From assembly GCA_015698285.1 (NCBI GenBank), contig CP048685.1, forward strand, positions 3,038,001-3,102,000: a stretch of 64,000 nt of DNA, given 5' to 3'. Made by a program: the position numbers and the translations under genes. Positions 53,457 through 64,000 of this stretch are shown here, in pieces. The DNA comes from Candidatus Nitronauta litoralis (GTDB taxonomy: Bacteria; Nitrospinota; Nitrospinia; Nitrospinales; Nitrospinaceae). Under the pieces are notes generated by a model that made no database searches, was not told where the DNA came from, and saw only the letters and a program-made list of their open reading frames with translations. Each line of letters begins with the position of its first letter. Positions within the stretch are counted from its first letter, which is position 1.

Positions 53457-53797
53457 GTTGTCCTTCTTTCTACCCTGGGTAGGGTGGATAAATTCGACCC
53501 CCAGGCTTTTGGCCGGAGTCGAAAATGGAGTTCGCCTCAGTGTGGAAGCAAACTGAAAATTCAAATACCGACATATCTATCCGGAATGCAAAGCTGAATG
53601 ATACAGCTTCGCTGCAGATAAAACGTTGACCTCCTGCATTTGATTCGGAAAAAGTCAGGTATGCTTTTTATTTGTACCAAATTACGGGCAAAAAATATAT
53701 GTAAATTTGGAGACTATGGTACTCAGGTACTAAAATTCCAGCAGGTAAAGTGCCCAGTAGATAAAGTTAAATGAAGACAGGGAGTTTTCTGGTAAGC
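53457..53797. other. spacer between leuA and a small anchored protein
   Basis: About 340 bp that should hold the leuA promoter and the 3' end region of the gene at 53798. No leader peptide rich in Leu, no T-box and no clear terminator were recognised. Confidence 0.35.
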
Positions 53798-54097
53798 CTA
53801 GGGAATCGTTAGGGGAGTTCCATCTGTATGTTCCGGGTTACTCATCTCCGCTTCAATAACGATATCTTCCACAATGGATTCCCGGGTGGTCTGTTTGTTG
53901 GATTCTCTCTCGAGAACGGTTTGCTCGCGATCAAATGATTCCATATATTGATCGAAAACATCCTCCGGGTTTACAAAAGGTTCGTCCTGCGCTTTAACCT
54001 GACCCACAATGGAGTAGTTGAGAATTTCAGAACTCCAGATCCCCACCAGCATCAGGATTAGAGCAACTTTCAGGAAGGAATTTATTTTTGTTTTCAT
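53798..54097 (-). CDS. small exported or membrane-anchored protein of unknown function
   Basis: This 99-residue protein has a single hydrophobic N-terminal segment (SFLKVALILMLVGIWSSEIL) and an acidic, charged rest (DQYMESFDREQTVLERES) without Cys. No family is recognised. It lies 30 bp downstream of the beta-barrel gene on the same strand and has a matching ribosome-binding site (AAGGTCC), so the two are probably co-transcribed. Confidence 0.62.
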   Translation of the reverse strand: MKTKINSFLKVALILMLVGIWSSEILNYSIVGQVKAQDEPFVNPEDVFDQYMESFDREQTVLERESNKQTTRESIVEDIVIEAEMSNPEHTDGTPLTIP

Positions 54098-54127
54098 CAG
54101 AAGGACCTTTTTCCCGATAGAATAAAT

Positions 54128-55126
54128 TTAGAATCGAACATCTAAACCAACATCAACCCGGTGGTTTTGATACTCTCGAAACTCCGTGTTGGAATCGTTA
54201 AAGTTGTAGGTGTATTTAACATTCCCCAATACCTTTTCAATAATCCCAAAGTTTTTCAGAAAAACCTTTTGAAAGTTTGCCCTGAATGTGTGAAAGAAGT
54301 CTTCACGTGTATTGGGGGCGGTTGTGGCAAGGAAAGTGCGATAGTCCCTGTTGGAATACCGGTATGAGGTATTCATCACCACATCCAGTGGCAGGCTCAC
54401 TTTTGATGATACCGTCACTGTGTGAATATCACGGTCAAAATTTCCAGCCGTATCGTCATTCGAGTATTCGTATCCAATACCTACATTATTCTGGTAATTG
54501 GAGAACAGGTAGATATGTTTGAAGCCTACGCCATAACTGTCAGCATCTCGACCCTGGTTTACAAAGTTATCCGTGCTTTTGTACTTTAAGTAAAGACGTG
54601 TGACCCCGAATTTTTTACTGAAGTGATTGAAGCTGGGGCTTATATAGTTTACACCGCTGAAACTGTTTCCATCATTGATGTTATGAAAGTAAAAGTACTG
54701 GAATGTGATATTTGCCAGGGGGCTGATATTGTATACGGGTTTTAGCCCGAACATCTGGGTTATCAGGTCGTAACGGGATAATTCGAAATAGGTGGTACCG
54801 TCAATTTCGTATGAGCCTTCTACCTTGAACTTTTTGGTGAAGTTTACCGTATAACTGGCAAAGGCATCGTAATTGATCGCAGAGTCGTCATTATCTGCAC
54901 CACGAAGGGATAAGGGAACGTCCCGGCCTTCAATTGGATTCTGCGTTACATTAGAATCATAAACATATTGGGATTTAATTTTTGCCTTCCAGTTTTTCCC
55001 CTTCTGTGAAAAATCAACAGCATTGGCAGAACTGGGCAACCAGAGGCCCAATATCAGGGTACCTGCCAGGCCAAGAGTTTTTTTCCTGTTAATTTTGGAA
55101 AAAAAATTGATTTTTGGGGCGCGCAA
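54128..55126 (-). CDS. outer-membrane beta-barrel protein
   Basis: This 332-residue protein uses a TTG start at 55126 (no ATG precedes the signal). The signal peptide is KKTLGLAGTLILGLWLPSSANA. The rest alternates aromatic and polar residues in strands (YKSTDNFVNQGRDADSYGVG, IGYEYSNDDTAGNFDRDIHT) and ends with a terminal aromatic strand (HRVDVGLDVRF) as barrel proteins do for BAM recognition. No family is named, but similar barrels are common in surface polysaccharide loci. Its substrate is unknown. Confidence 0.75.
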   Translation of the reverse strand: MRAPKINFFSKINRKKTLGLAGTLILGLWLPSSANAVDFSQKGKNWKAKIKSQYVYDSNVTQNPIEGRDVPLSLRGADNDDSAINYDAFASYTVNFTKKFKVEGSYEIDGTTYFELSRYDLITQMFGLKPVYNISPLANITFQYFYFHNINDGNSFSGVNYISPSFNHFSKKFGVTRLYLKYKSTDNFVNQGRDADSYGVGFKHIYLFSNYQNNVGIGYEYSNDDTAGNFDRDIHTVTVSSKVSLPLDVVMNTSYRYSNRDYRTFLATTAPNTREDFFHTFRANFQKVFLKNFGIIEKVLGNVKYTYNFNDSNTEFREYQNHRVDVGLDVRF

Positions 55127-55194
55127 TTGTTTTGCTCAGAGAAGAGTTATGTGGAAATATATCAAAGAATTAGACCATATTAGTCAAGGTTTTG

Positions 55195-56910
55195 TCAAAA
55201 TCTTTCTATTGGTTTTTTATCGGAATGGCTTATTTTTTGGCCGTTGATTTTTTCCAATATCAGATGGTTTTTGGGATTAACTTTTAATGCTTTGAGATAG
55301 GCTCCCTTAGCTTCGGTTTCCAACCCCTGTTCAGTTAAAAGGTCCCCCCAGGCCAGGTAATAGTGTTCATCGCTATAGTTGAAATTTTTTGCCTTTAATA
55401 ACTCTTCGGTAGAGTTTTTGATCCATTGAGGCTTTTCCGGGAATTTTCTGTACTGATTCAAATAGTATTTGGATAACTCAAGAAAGGGTTGCTGGCATCT
55501 GGGGCAGTATGATTTGGCTGATTCGAGAAGAGTAATCGTTTCTGGATTGGAATCTTCGTAGATGGCATTCTGATGAAGAATATTTTGATATTGGTATAAG
55601 TTGTTCGCCAGGTACCCTCCGAATACTGCAAGGATAAAGAAAAGCGGAGCGTGCAGTCCACGGATACCCCTTTTGAAATCTTTTTCGCTCTCTCCCGTTT
55701 TCATCATGGAGACGATGAAAATAAATATTGTGAGGAAAAAGGGGATGTGCCAGAAATATTCGATTAGGTAGTGGGTCTGCGTTCCAAACAAAATTAACCC
55801 CAGAATAATAAAATGAGTTTTATTTGCCGGATCTCCTCGAGTAAGTTTCTTCAGTAATTTAAATGCAACGGTAAACAGACAGGCCACGAGCAGGACGAGC
55901 CCAATAATTCCCGAGTCCACCGTTGTTTGAATGAACAGATTGTGGGCGTTGTGACTGAATTCGGTACGGTAAGGTTTATAAAGGACAATAAAGGAGTAGG
56001 GGCCGGAACCGGACCACGGTTTTTCCTGAATAAATTCAAGAGACTTTTTCCAGTATTTGAACCGGTGACCTAATGAAGCCCCCATGGTGTCCTTAATAAA
56101 TCTTCCATTGTTAAATTCGTCAGGTGGTGCCAGCGAATATTGACCCAGCTTTAAGTATTTCATAGAGGAAGCAGGAACAATGTTGGATATTGCGACAGTA
56201 GCTAAAAATATGAGAGCAAGCTTGATTAAGCCAGCCCCTCGTTTTTTTTGAAAGTATAAAAATGAAATCCCCAGAATTCCCAACCCTGTAATCTGAGCCC
56301 CCCTGGAGTTTGAAAGGTACAACCCGAATAAAGAGAGGAACCCGAACAAAAGGGCCGTGTTTTTTAGAAGTGGTTTCTGTTCTCTATGGGCTAGAAAAGG
56401 CCAGATGGCAAGTGGCACCAGGAAAAAACTTCCGAGAATATTGAGATTGGAAAACAGGGTGGCGACCCCATTGTCTACAAGAGGATTCCAGAGTTCATTT
56501 TCATGCAGCAACAAGAAAGTCAGACACCCGTAAATCCCTCCAACAACTAGAAGAGTCCAGAGCGCTGTGGAGAACAGTTTTGGTTCTTTTGAATAAATGG
56601 AAAAACTGATGGCGAGTATCATGCCTGACAGGTATTTAACAGCCATGGACAAACTTTGCTCCCCATCAAGCCCATACCTGTAACCATAAACCAGCCACCC
56701 AAGAAAAATGAGGAGTGTGATGATTGGTCGGCCTAATGTGTTTTGTTTTACACCATTTTGAAAAAGGTAAATGATAGAAAAAAAGCCGAAAATAGCGGAT
56801 GCCACAAAATAGGTTACTGCCAGAAATGAATCGTTGATGTTGTTCGATGCGCTGTGGCCACCCCAGAAAGCGAGAAACGTAAAAAGGAGAATAGTAACGC
56901 AACGGTGCAT
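55195..56910 (-). CDS. O-antigen ligase-like (Wzy_C) membrane protein with C-terminal TPR-like region
   Basis: ATG at 56910 is used because the first membrane helix starts there and the longer GTG frame (57003) would leave 5 bp to the divergent gene. About 571 residues with some ten to eleven membrane helices and the Wzy_C loop (HNAHNLFIQTTVDSGIIGLV), which carries the conserved His. The end has helix pairs such as EDSNPETITLLESAKSYCPR and ETEAKGAYLKALKVNPKNHL, resembling TPR repeats. It probably polymerises or ligates a surface glycan, or glycosylates a protein. Confidence 0.75.
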   Translation of the reverse strand: MHRCVTILLFTFLAFWGGHSASNNINDSFLAVTYFVASAIFGFFSIIYLFQNGVKQNTLGRPIITLLIFLGWLVYGYRYGLDGEQSLSMAVKYLSGMILAISFSIYSKEPKLFSTALWTLLVVGGIYGCLTFLLLHENELWNPLVDNGVATLFSNLNILGSFFLVPLAIWPFLAHREQKPLLKNTALLFGFLSLFGLYLSNSRGAQITGLGILGISFLYFQKKRGAGLIKLALIFLATVAISNIVPASSMKYLKLGQYSLAPPDEFNNGRFIKDTMGASLGHRFKYWKKSLEFIQEKPWSGSGPYSFIVLYKPYRTEFSHNAHNLFIQTTVDSGIIGLVLLVACLFTVAFKLLKKLTRGDPANKTHFIILGLILFGTQTHYLIEYFWHIPFFLTIFIFIVSMMKTGESEKDFKRGIRGLHAPLFFILAVFGGYLANNLYQYQNILHQNAIYEDSNPETITLLESAKSYCPRCQQPFLELSKYYLNQYRKFPEKPQWIKNSTEELLKAKNFNYSDEHYYLAWGDLLTEQGLETEAKGAYLKALKVNPKNHLILEKINGQKISHSDKKPIERF

Positions 56911-57008
56911 GAGGGCATCCACCCTTGAGAGGAGAGAGTCTTGGTGCAGATGAATGTTACAATCCGGATTGAAATTAAGGTCAAACTGCAAAAAGGATAG
57001 CACATTAA

Positions 57009-59504
57009 ATGAAACGTGGATCGCCCGGGAATCAAAACAGAGGAGTCAACCGACAGGAGTTGGTGCTGGCTTTCTACGGTTTTATTTTGATCGCAGTTCT
57101 TTATTTCTATGGAATGGTGACAGACGATACAGTTTTCTCTGGTCATGATTTTGGTTTGTTTTTCATCCCGATGAGAAAGCTTTGGCTGGAACAGATAGTT
57201 TCGGGGCACTTTCCCTTTTGGAACCCCTACCTGCTTGGCGGAAACCCTTTGTTTGCCACTTTGCAAACCGCAGTACTCTATCCGTTTAGCTGGCTCTACT
57301 TTATTTTCCCCTTTTATTTTACGTTTAATATTTCGATCGTTCTGCATTATGCGCTGGCCGGTTTTTTTATGTACCTTTTGATGCGCAAGCAGAATATTGG
57401 GAAAGAGGGGGCGCTCGTTTCTGCCATAATTTTTATGTTGGGCGGGTATATGCTGGCAATCCATTATTATCTTTCAACCCTGTTCCCTGTTGCCTGGTCG
57501 CCCCTGTTCCTGCTCGTATTTTTGGGTGGGATATTTTGTAGAGACATAAGAGGATCCTTCGCGGCTGTCTTGATTGCGGCATTGATGTTTTTTGCCGGCG
57601 GCGTTGAAACCTGCTACCAATTGTTCGCCTGGTGCCTTGTGTTCGCTGCTTTTCCCGGGTTGATCTATTCGGGGAGGAATACCGGTGACTGGAAATTCAG
57701 GGCCAGATACACTGCGATCTTTTTTGTCCTGTTTGTCGGAGTTATTGCTGTTCAGGCTTTACCGACCTGGGAGCTCTCGCACCTGTCCGACAGGCATAAT
57801 GGAATCCCCTGGGATGTGGCGACTTTATGGTCCATGCGCTTAAAAGATTTTGTGCAGTTCTTTTTTCTCGATCCCTATGGTTATCTGGAAAATATAAAGG
57901 AAGTCCGCTTCAATCAGGTCTGGCTGCATTCTTTATACCTTGGTTCGCTCCCTTTGATGTTGTTTGTTTATAGTAGTTTCCAGGAGGGAAGGCGTGGGTG
58001 GATTTTTATTTTGATCGTTTTGGTTTCTTTCGATATCGCCCTTGGAAAAAACGGTGTCTTGTTCCCTTTATTTTATGACTACCTGCCAGGCTTTAATCAT
58101 TTTCGATACCCGGTCAAATTTATTTTTCCTGCGATTTTGGTGATAGCCATTGGGGCAGGGTTGGGTTGGGATCGCCTGAAAAACGGTTCTCATTCCTTAA
58201 AAGTGAACACACGGGTAAGTATGGTTTGCCTGTCGCTCACAATTGTTTCTGCCGCGATGTTTATCTGGTTAAAAGAATTTCCCGAATTCTGGGGAGATCT
58301 GTTTAAACGCCACATTCTTCAGGAACATTTTTTCAGCTATAGGCCTTCCCGAAATCTTGACGAAATGATTAATCAGGTAATTTCCCTATACAGGGAAAAG
58401 AAGGTTATTTTCACTACGATTTACAACGGGAAGCGGTTGCTGTTATTTCTTTTCTCCTACGCTATTTTGATTTACTTGTTTCTGCAATCACAGGGAAGAA
58501 GAAAATGGGCTTTGCATGCTTGTTTCAGCATCTTGTGTGTGGATTTGTTTTTCAGCGGGTTTGGATTTTACTTCAAGGTTCCGGTTGAAAAATTTGAAAA
58601 ACAAGCTCCCGAAACCAGGATGATCCTTGCGGATAAATCCCTGTTCAGGATTTTTGTTACCAGAGATGCTGAATCTGTAGGTTCAAAGGATGGCAGAATA
58701 AAAAAGCTGAGTGGTTTGAGAGTGCCAAAAAAAACCATTCCACTCGATATTCGTTCCCGTAATGGTGTGTACCAGGTGGGAGGACCGGTTGTGATCTGGC
58801 GGGAGCGGTACCGTCAATTCTATAATCTGATCAACCATCAGTCCGTGGAAGGACGGATGAAAATGCTGAATGCCCTGAACGTGAAATATATTTTGACTTC
58901 AAATTTTGTGGGACCAAACTATCCCCTGTTTCTTATGAACCCTCCTCATTCCGACGAAGCACGTAAAGACCGTGGCGACAGGGGGCTTAAGAAAATCCCT
59001 ACACTTAGTTACAAGAACGAGAATTATAAACCTCGTGCGTTTCTGGTTCCTGAGTGCAAGACTGTTATAAGCGATCAAGAAATGATGGCAAGCCTGTTCG
59101 CAAAAGATTTTAAGCCAACGCGAAAGGTTCTTCTTGAAGAAGACCCTGAGTTTTTTAAATGCGGTAATGATGAAAACAGGGCAAGAATGGTTGAGAAAGG
59201 TCGGGTAAAGATCACAGAAAAGACCTACGATTCGATTCAACTGGAAGTCAGGTCCCCGAAACGGCAGATTTTGTTCATGAGTGAAAGTTTTTATCCGGGT
59301 TGGGTCGCTAAAGTAAACGATCAGCCAGTAAAAATCTATCGAGCCAATATGGTGTTCCGGGCTATTGTTGTTCCACCGGGTAAATCGATTGTAGAAATGA
59401 GGTATCAACCACCGCTGTTTAATTTCGGGGTTGGAGTCAGTTTGGTCGCGTTATTGATATGCGGTGTTTTTCTTAAGAGGGGTAATTTCCAGCTCTGGTT
59501 TTAA
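57009..59504 (+). CDS. YfhO-like multi-pass membrane protein
   Basis: This 831-residue protein has about twelve membrane helices in the first ~520 residues, an early HDFGLFFIPMRKLWLEQ, then PFWNPYLLGGNPLFA, and a large extracytoplasmic C-terminal part ending with ESFYPGWVAKVNDQPVKIYR and a last helix. These are hallmarks of the bacterial YfhO family (GT-C-like fold). YfhO-type proteins move sugars across the membrane onto glycans or teichoic acids in Gram-positives. It is divergent from the O-antigen ligase-like gene, so both may serve one surface glycan. Confidence 0.85.
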   Translation: MKRGSPGNQNRGVNRQELVLAFYGFILIAVLYFYGMVTDDTVFSGHDFGLFFIPMRKLWLEQIVSGHFPFWNPYLLGGNPLFATLQTAVLYPFSWLYFIFPFYFTFNISIVLHYALAGFFMYLLMRKQNIGKEGALVSAIIFMLGGYMLAIHYYLSTLFPVAWSPLFLLVFLGGIFCRDIRGSFAAVLIAALMFFAGGVETCYQLFAWCLVFAAFPGLIYSGRNTGDWKFRARYTAIFFVLFVGVIAVQALPTWELSHLSDRHNGIPWDVATLWSMRLKDFVQFFFLDPYGYLENIKEVRFNQVWLHSLYLGSLPLMLFVYSSFQEGRRGWIFILIVLVSFDIALGKNGVLFPLFYDYLPGFNHFRYPVKFIFPAILVIAIGAGLGWDRLKNGSHSLKVNTRVSMVCLSLTIVSAAMFIWLKEFPEFWGDLFKRHILQEHFFSYRPSRNLDEMINQVISLYREKKVIFTTIYNGKRLLLFLFSYAILIYLFLQSQGRRKWALHACFSILCVDLFFSGFGFYFKVPVEKFEKQAPETRMILADKSLFRIFVTRDAESVGSKDGRIKKLSGLRVPKKTIPLDIRSRNGVYQVGGPVVIWRERYRQFYNLINHQSVEGRMKMLNALNVKYILTSNFVGPNYPLFLMNPPHSDEARKDRGDRGLKKIPTLSYKNENYKPRAFLVPECKTVISDQEMMASLFAKDFKPTRKVLLEEDPEFFKCGNDENRARMVEKGRVKITEKTYDSIQLEVRSPKRQILFMSESFYPGWVAKVNDQPVKIYRANMVFRAIVVPPGKSIVEMRYQPPLFNFGVGVSLVALLICGVFLKRGNFQLWF

Positions 59505-59589
59505 GCCAAAAACCGGCTGTTCAATTCCAGAGGTTGGGCTCCTGTTGTTTCAGTCAGAAGGTTTTCTCGATTTTAAAGTAATTAATGTA

Positions 59590-59618
59590 TTGAAAAGTTA
59601 CTCAGAAATATGTATATT
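59590..59618 (+). promoter_or_regulatory. sigma70-type promoter for gltB
   Basis: TTGAAA (59590-59595) and TATATT (59613-59618) are separated by 17 bp, close to consensus. The transcript would start near 59626, giving a ~130-nt leader. A 5-codon frame (ATGGCGGTTGATATGTAA at 59631) lies in the leader and may be a chance occurrence. Confidence 0.55.
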
Positions 59619-59758
59619 CTAGTCCCTTTTATGGCGGTTGATATGTAAGCCCTTGAATTCTTTATCCTTCTGATTTTGGCATCTCATTTGCTTTAAATTT
59701 TGCCCGGGTGTTTTATTTTAACCCCTATTTTTCAATTGTTTTGGAAGATTTATCCCAA

Positions 59759-62700
59759 ATGGCTATACAAAAATTACCTGAAAAACAAGGGCTCTATGAT
59801 CCCGCTTTTGAGAAAGACAACTGTGGTGTTGGTTTTGTTGCCCGAATGGACGGTGTAAAAACTTACGAAACTATTCGTGAAGCACTTGATCTGCTTTATC
59901 GTCTGGAGCACCGTGGCGCCTGTGGTTCGGATCCGCGCACGGGCGATGGTGCAGGAATTCTTATCCAGATTCCACACGAGTTTTTCAAAAAGGAATGCGA
60001 AAAGATCGGTATCGACCTGCCTGAAACGGGTCAATATGGGACTGGGTTGGTGTTTTTCCCAAAAAACGGCCTTGCTCCAGAACTGATGAAGATATTCGAA
60101 CAGGTGATCCAGGAAGAAGGGCTCATTTGCCTTGGCTGGCGCGACGTTCCTGTTGACAGTACCCAATGCGGTGATGTTGCCAGGCAAGTCGAGCCTCTTA
60201 TGAAGCAGTTGTTCGTTGGTGGCGCAGGTGTGGTTCATGATCAGGATGAACTGGAGCGCAAGCTTTATGTTGTTCGCAAGCGATCCGGGCAGGCCATACG
60301 CGCCTCTGGACTTGCCGAGCTTTACGAGTCTTATTACATCTGCAGCCTTTCGAGCAAGACTTTTGTTTACAAAGGTCAGCTGATGGCACCCCAGGTCGAA
60401 CATTATTTCAAGGACATCCAGGACCCGGAAATGAAAACCGCCCTGGCGCTGGTGCATTCGCGATACAGCACCAATACCTTTCCTTCCTGGGGGCGTGCCC
60501 AACCCATGCGTATGGTTGCGCATAATGGTGAGATCAATACCATTCGTGGCAACAAAAACTGGATTCAGGCCAGGGAAGCCATGATGGAATCTGAACTGTT
60601 TCCTGATATTGACACCGTAAAGCCGGTGATTCCGCCCGGTGGAAGTGACACGGCAGACTTTGATCAGGCGCTGGAGTTTTTAGTAATGGCTGGCCGGTCC
60701 TTGCCGCATGCGGCACAGATGATGATTCCCGAACCCTGGGCTGGCCACGAGACTATGGCACAAGACAAGCGGGACTTTTTTGAGTACCACGCTTCTTTAA
60801 TGGAACCGTGGGATGGACCTGCTTCTATTACCTTCACGGATGGCGAAGTGGTCGGTGCTGTATTGGATCGCAATGGCTTGCGTCCTTCGCGCTACATCGT
60901 AACCAAAGACGGCAAGGTGGTCATGGCGTCAGAAGTTGGCGTTTTACCGATTCCTGAATCAGAGATCATTAAGAAAGGGCGATTACAACCTGGAAAGATG
61001 TTCTTCGTCGATCTCAAGCAGGGCCGAATCCTGGCGGATGAAGAGATTAAAACGGACCTGGCCAGCCAAAAACCTTATGGCGAATGGTTGAAAGAAAACC
61101 AGGTGTCCATTGATGATCTACCGGTCACGCCGAATACCAAATCTGCCAATTTTGAGGATCTGGTTAAACGTCAAATTGCTTTCGGATTCACCATGGAGGA
61201 CATCAAAATCGTCCTGGCCCCCATGGCGGAAACAGGTATGGAAGCGACGGGATCCATGGGCAACGATGCCGCACTTGCGGTTCGTTCGGAAAAACCTGTT
61301 CTCCTGTTCAATTATTTTAAGCAGTTATTCGCGCAAGTCACCAATCCCGCAATTGACTCAATAAGGGAAGAGCTGGTGATGTCGATGTATGTCACACTGG
61401 GACGCGAGTACAATCTGCTTTCCGAGACACCTGAACAATGCCGGAAGCTGAAGCTCAATCACCCGATTCTTACGCCGGAAGAAATTGAAAAGATCCGCGT
61501 TCTCGATCAGAAAGATATCAAGACAGTCACTCTTTCCACCCTGTTCCCTGCAAGCGAAGGGGAGGAGGGCATGGAGCGGGCGCTGGAAAACTTATGTGCC
61601 CAGGCGTCGGAAGCGATTGCAAACGGTGCAACAATTTTATTGCTCTCAGACCGCGGCGTAGATGAAGACAACGCCCCATTACCAAGCCTGCTGGCCACCG
61701 CCGCAGTGCATCATCATCTGCTTCGGGAGGGCACCCGCATGTTGTGCGGTATTGCTGTCGAAACAGGTGAAGCGCGTGAAATGCACCATTTTGCCCTTTT
61801 AATTGGATATGGTGCTGGAGCGATCTACCCCTACATGGCGTATGACACCATTGCCAAAATCGCAAGCGAGAATGTGTTCATCAAGGACATTGCCATTGAA
61901 GCGGCTATTAAAAACTTCATCACCTCTTGCCGCAAGGGGCTCTATAAAATCATCGCGAAAATGGGGATCTCGACTATCCAGAGTTATAGAGGTGCTCAGA
62001 TATTTGAAGCGGTTGGACTCAATCACTCAGTGATCAACCAGTACTTCTCCGGAACCCCTTCGCGAATTGAAGGTGTCGGTATTGAAATTCTGGCGCGCGA
62101 AGTGCTGGCCCGGCATCGGGCGGCATTCGAGGGACTGCGTGTACTTTCTCCCCTCATTGATGCCGGTGGTGATTATTACTGGCGGCGCGGTGAGCAGAAG
62201 CACATGTTTAATCCGAAGGTTATTGGACTTCTTCAACACGCTACCCGATCCAATGACTACGTCACCTTTAAAAAGTTCTCCAAAATTTCAGATGAAGAAA
62301 ACACCCGTGCCTGTACCTTGCGGGGTTTATTCACTTTTAAAGATAGTACCCCTGTACCCATTGAGGAAGTAGAACCGGTAGAAGAGATCACCAGGCGATT
62401 TTGTACTGGAGCCATGTCAATCGGATCCATATCTCGTGAGGCGCATGAGACGCTGGCTATTGCCATGAACCGGCTGGGTGGAAAAAGCAATACAGGTGAA
62501 GGCGGCGAGGACAGCGTTCGTTACACGCCAGATCCCAATGGGGATTCCAGACGCAGTGCGATCAAGCAGGTTGCCTCCGGTCGTTTCGGGGTAAACAGCT
62601 ATTACCTGACCAATGCCGATGAATTGCAGATCAAGGTTTCGCAAGGTGCTAAACCGGGAGAGGGAGGTCAGTTACCTGGGCATAAGGTCAGCGAATACAT

Positions 62701-64000
62701 AGCCCGAATCCGACACTCGACTCCGGGAGTCGGGTTGATCAGTCCTCCGCCTCATCATGATATTTATTCGATCGAAGATTTGCAGCAACTCATTTTCGAT
62801 TTACACAATTCGAACCCCAAAGCGGAAGTCAGTGTGAAGCTGGTGGCCGAAAGTGGCGTGGGTACAATTGCCGCTGGTGTTTCCAAAGCGCGTAGTGACG
62901 GTGTTCTCATTGCAGGACACGATGGCGGTACCGGAGCGTCTCCCCAGACTTCCATCAAGCATGCAGGGCTTCCTTGGGAACTGGGTTTGTCTGAAACACA
63001 ACAGGTTCTGGTGATGAATGATCTACGTGGACGCATTCGCGTACAGGTTGATGGTCAATTGAAAACAGGTAGGGATGTGGTCATCGGCGCGTTGCTGGGG
63101 GCAGACAGTTTTGGGTTTTCTACTGCACCTCTCGTCACTATGGGCTGCATTATGATGCGTAAGTGTCATCTCAATACATGTTCAGTGGGAATCGCAACCC
63201 AGGATGAAAAGCTGCGCAAGAAATTTTCCGGCGATGCCGATTACGTGGTTAATTTTTTCCGGTTCATTGCTGAAGAAGTCCGGGAAATAATGGCGCAACT
63301 GGGTTTTAGAAAATTTGATGACATCATCGGGCGTTCAGATCTCCTGAAAATGGATGCAGCAATCGGTCATTGGAAATCCCAGGGGCTTGATTTCAGCAAG
63401 ATTTTGTTCAAGCCGGAGACGCAGCCAAATGTTGCGATTCGACACGTTCAGAAGCAGGACCTGGATGCGGATATTGGACCCAATGTAATGGACCGAACGC
63501 TGATCGCTGATGCACAGGAAGCGTTGGTAGATAAAACACCTTATGCCGGAAACTATCTCATACGCAATATTGACCGCGCTGTAGGTGCGATGTTGAGTAA
63601 TGCGGTATCTCAAAGGTATGGTGAAGAAGGTCTTCCAGAAAAAACCATCCAGATGATTTTTGGTGGTTCGGCAGGACAAAGCTTTGGAGGGTTTCTCGCT
63701 CCAGGCATTTCGTTTTATTTATACGGCGACGCCAACGATTATGTCGGTAAAGGGTTATCCGGAGGACACATCGTGGTCCGCCCGGCGCTCAATTCCCCTA
63801 TCGTTCCGGAGGAAAATATCATTGCCGGCAACGTAGTCCTTTACGGGGCCATTTCCGGAAAGGCTTTCTTCCGCGGGGTGGCGGGTGAACGTTTCTGTGT
63901 CCGTAACAGCGGGGCACAAACAGTGGTCGAAGGTGTAGGGGACCATGCCTGTGAATACATGACCGGTGGGCACGTCGTGGTGCTCGGGCCAACGGGACGC
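59759..64000 (+). CDS. gltB: glutamate synthase large subunit (3' end beyond window)
   Basis: The frame runs from the ATG at 59759 to the edge of the window, about 1,410 codons, so the gene is incomplete only at its 3' end. A 21-residue propeptide precedes the N-terminal nucleophile Cys22 ([10 protein letters not shown]) of the glutaminase domain. Later come the FMN-domain segments ([32 protein letters not shown]) and the 3Fe-4S region [15 protein letters not shown], then a Gly-rich GXGXG domain at the window edge. GltB uses glutamine ammonia and 2-oxoglutarate to make glutamate. The NADPH- or ferredoxin-dependent type cannot be decided without the neighbour gltD. Confidence 0.95.
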   Translation, partial: MAIQKLPEKQGLYDPAFEKDNCGVGFVARMDGVKTYETIREALDLLYRLEHRGACGSDPRTGDGAGILIQIPHEFFKKECEKIGIDLPETGQYGTGLVFFPKNGLAPELMKIFEQVIQEEGLICLGWRDVPVDSTQCGDVARQVEPLMKQLFVGGAGVVHDQDELERKLYVVRKRSGQAIRASGLAELYESYYICSLSSKTFVYKGQLMAPQVEHYFKDIQDPEMKTALALVHSRYSTNTFPSWGRAQPMRMVAHNGEINTIRGNKNWIQAREAMMESELFPDIDTVKPVIPPGGSDTADFDQALEFLVMAGRSLPHAAQMMIPEPWAGHETMAQDKRDFFEYHASLMEPWDGPASITFTDGEVVGAVLDRNGLRPSRYIVTKDGKVVMASEVGVLPIPESEIIKKGRLQPGKMFFVDLKQGRILADEEIKTDLASQKPYGEWLKENQVSIDDLPVTPNTKSANFEDLVKRQIAFGFTMEDIKIVLAPMAETGMEATGSMGNDAALAVRSEKPVLLFNYFKQLFAQVTNPAIDSIREELVMSMYVTLGREYNLLSETPEQCRKLKLNHPILTPEEIEKIRVLDQKDIKTVTLSTLFPASEGEEGMERALENLCAQASEAIANGATILLLSDRGVDEDNAPLPSLLATAAVHHHLLREGTRMLCGIAVETGEAREMHHFALLIGYGAGAIYPYMAYDTIAKIASENVFIKDIAIEAAIKNFITSCRKGLYKIIAKMGISTIQSYRGAQIFEAVGLNHSVINQYFSGTPSRIEGVGIEILAREVLARHRAAFEGLRVLSPLIDAGGDYYWRRGEQKHMFNPKVIGLLQHATRSNDYVTFKKFSKISDEENTRACTLRGLFTFKDSTPVPIEEVEPVEEITRRFCTGAMSIGSISREAHETLAIAMNRLGGKSNTGEGGEDSVRYTPDPNGDSRRSAIKQVASGRFGVNSYYLTNADELQIKVSQGAKPGEGGQLPGHKVSEYIARIRHSTPGVGLISPPPHHDIYSIEDLQQLIFDLHNSNPKAEVSVKLVAESGVGTIAAGVSKARSDGVLIAGHDGGTGASPQTSIKHAGLPWELGLSETQQVLVMNDLRGRIRVQVDGQLKTGRDVVIGALLGADSFGFSTAPLVTMGCIMMRKCHLNTCSVGIATQDEKLRKKFSGDADYVVNFFRFIAEEVREIMAQLGFRKFDDIIGRSDLLKMDAAIGHWKSQGLDFSKILFKPETQPNVAIRHVQKQDLDADIGPNVMDRTLIADAQEALVDKTPYAGNYLIRNIDRAVGAMLSNAVSQRYGEEGLPEKTIQMIFGGSAGQSFGGFLAPGISFYLYGDANDYVGKGLSGGHIVVRPALNSPIVPEENIIAGNVVLYGAISGKAFFRGVAGERFCVRNSGAQTVVEGVGDHACEYMTGGHVVVLGPTGR

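Noticed and set aside
59774-60523. 249-codon minus-strand open frame
   Set aside because: It is antisense to the clear gltB coding frame, has no recognisable motif and mirrors the codon bias of gltB.

Overview
The window is a stretch of chromosome from a Gram-negative, probably autotrophic bacterium, and the best guess is Nitrospinota (Nitrospina-like). This is an inference from gene content: split ATP-citrate lyase subunits (aclB, aclA) of the reductive TCA cycle, a complete-looking type II secretion operon, outer-membrane and c-type cytochrome proteins, and a CysO/CysM-type cysteine module. No rRNA gene is present to confirm it.

Layout. 1-7.0 kb holds a carbon-metabolism block: the 3' part of an ATP-grasp/FMN hydroxyacid-oxidase fusion, a CitE-like lyase/aldolase, then aclB-aclA behind a recognisable promoter and closed by a terminator. 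7.0-14.5 kb has an AMMECR1-domain protein, a long-chain polyprenyl diphosphate synthase, a GT2 glycosyltransferase, a secreted HEAT-repeat protein and a heterodimeric ABC exporter. 14.5-18.6 kb (minus strand) is a sulfur/amino-acid cluster: cysK, thrC, a CysO-like sulfur carrier, a CysM-like synthase and a small 2Fe-2S ferredoxin. 19.2-21.6 kb is a three-gene RimK-type operon.

21.4-28.7 kb is the accessory region. Two copies of a ~690-bp direct repeat carry IS256-derived mini-elements. They are followed on the minus strand by a chain of RHS (YD-repeat) fragments, each with a different C-terminal domain and each followed by a small candidate immunity gene. The chain is bracketed by 27-bp inward-facing inverted repeats that each contain a short hairpin. 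Displaced 3' tails of the neighbouring genes lie on both sides (aspartoacylase-like gene on the left, gspD on the right). One RHS tip looks like an L,D-transpeptidase-fold peptidoglycan toxin paired with a secreted immunity protein. This is the most unusual part of the window.

29.6-41.8 kb is a type II secretion operon in the order gspC-E-F-G-H-I-J-K-L-M-D (minus strand); no prepilin peptidase gene is seen. 42-50 kb holds small conserved proteins, an RDD membrane protein, a radical-SAM/SPASM protein with a PCP-reductase-like tail, a monoheme cytochrome, FxsA, a papain-like protease fused to an alpha/beta hydrolase, a di-heme peroxidase-family protein and a very small Com-like zinc ribbon. 50-59.5 kb holds a parvulin, tRNA-Pro(CGG), an FmdB zinc ribbon, cmoA, leuA, an outer-membrane barrel protein, an O-antigen-ligase-like protein with TPR-like repeats and a YfhO-like membrane protein. 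The window ends inside gltB (glutamate synthase large subunit).

All identifications come from reading the sequence and recalling family motifs; no search was run. Start codons were moved from the longest open frame where a ribosome-binding site or family length argued for it, and this is stated in each entry.
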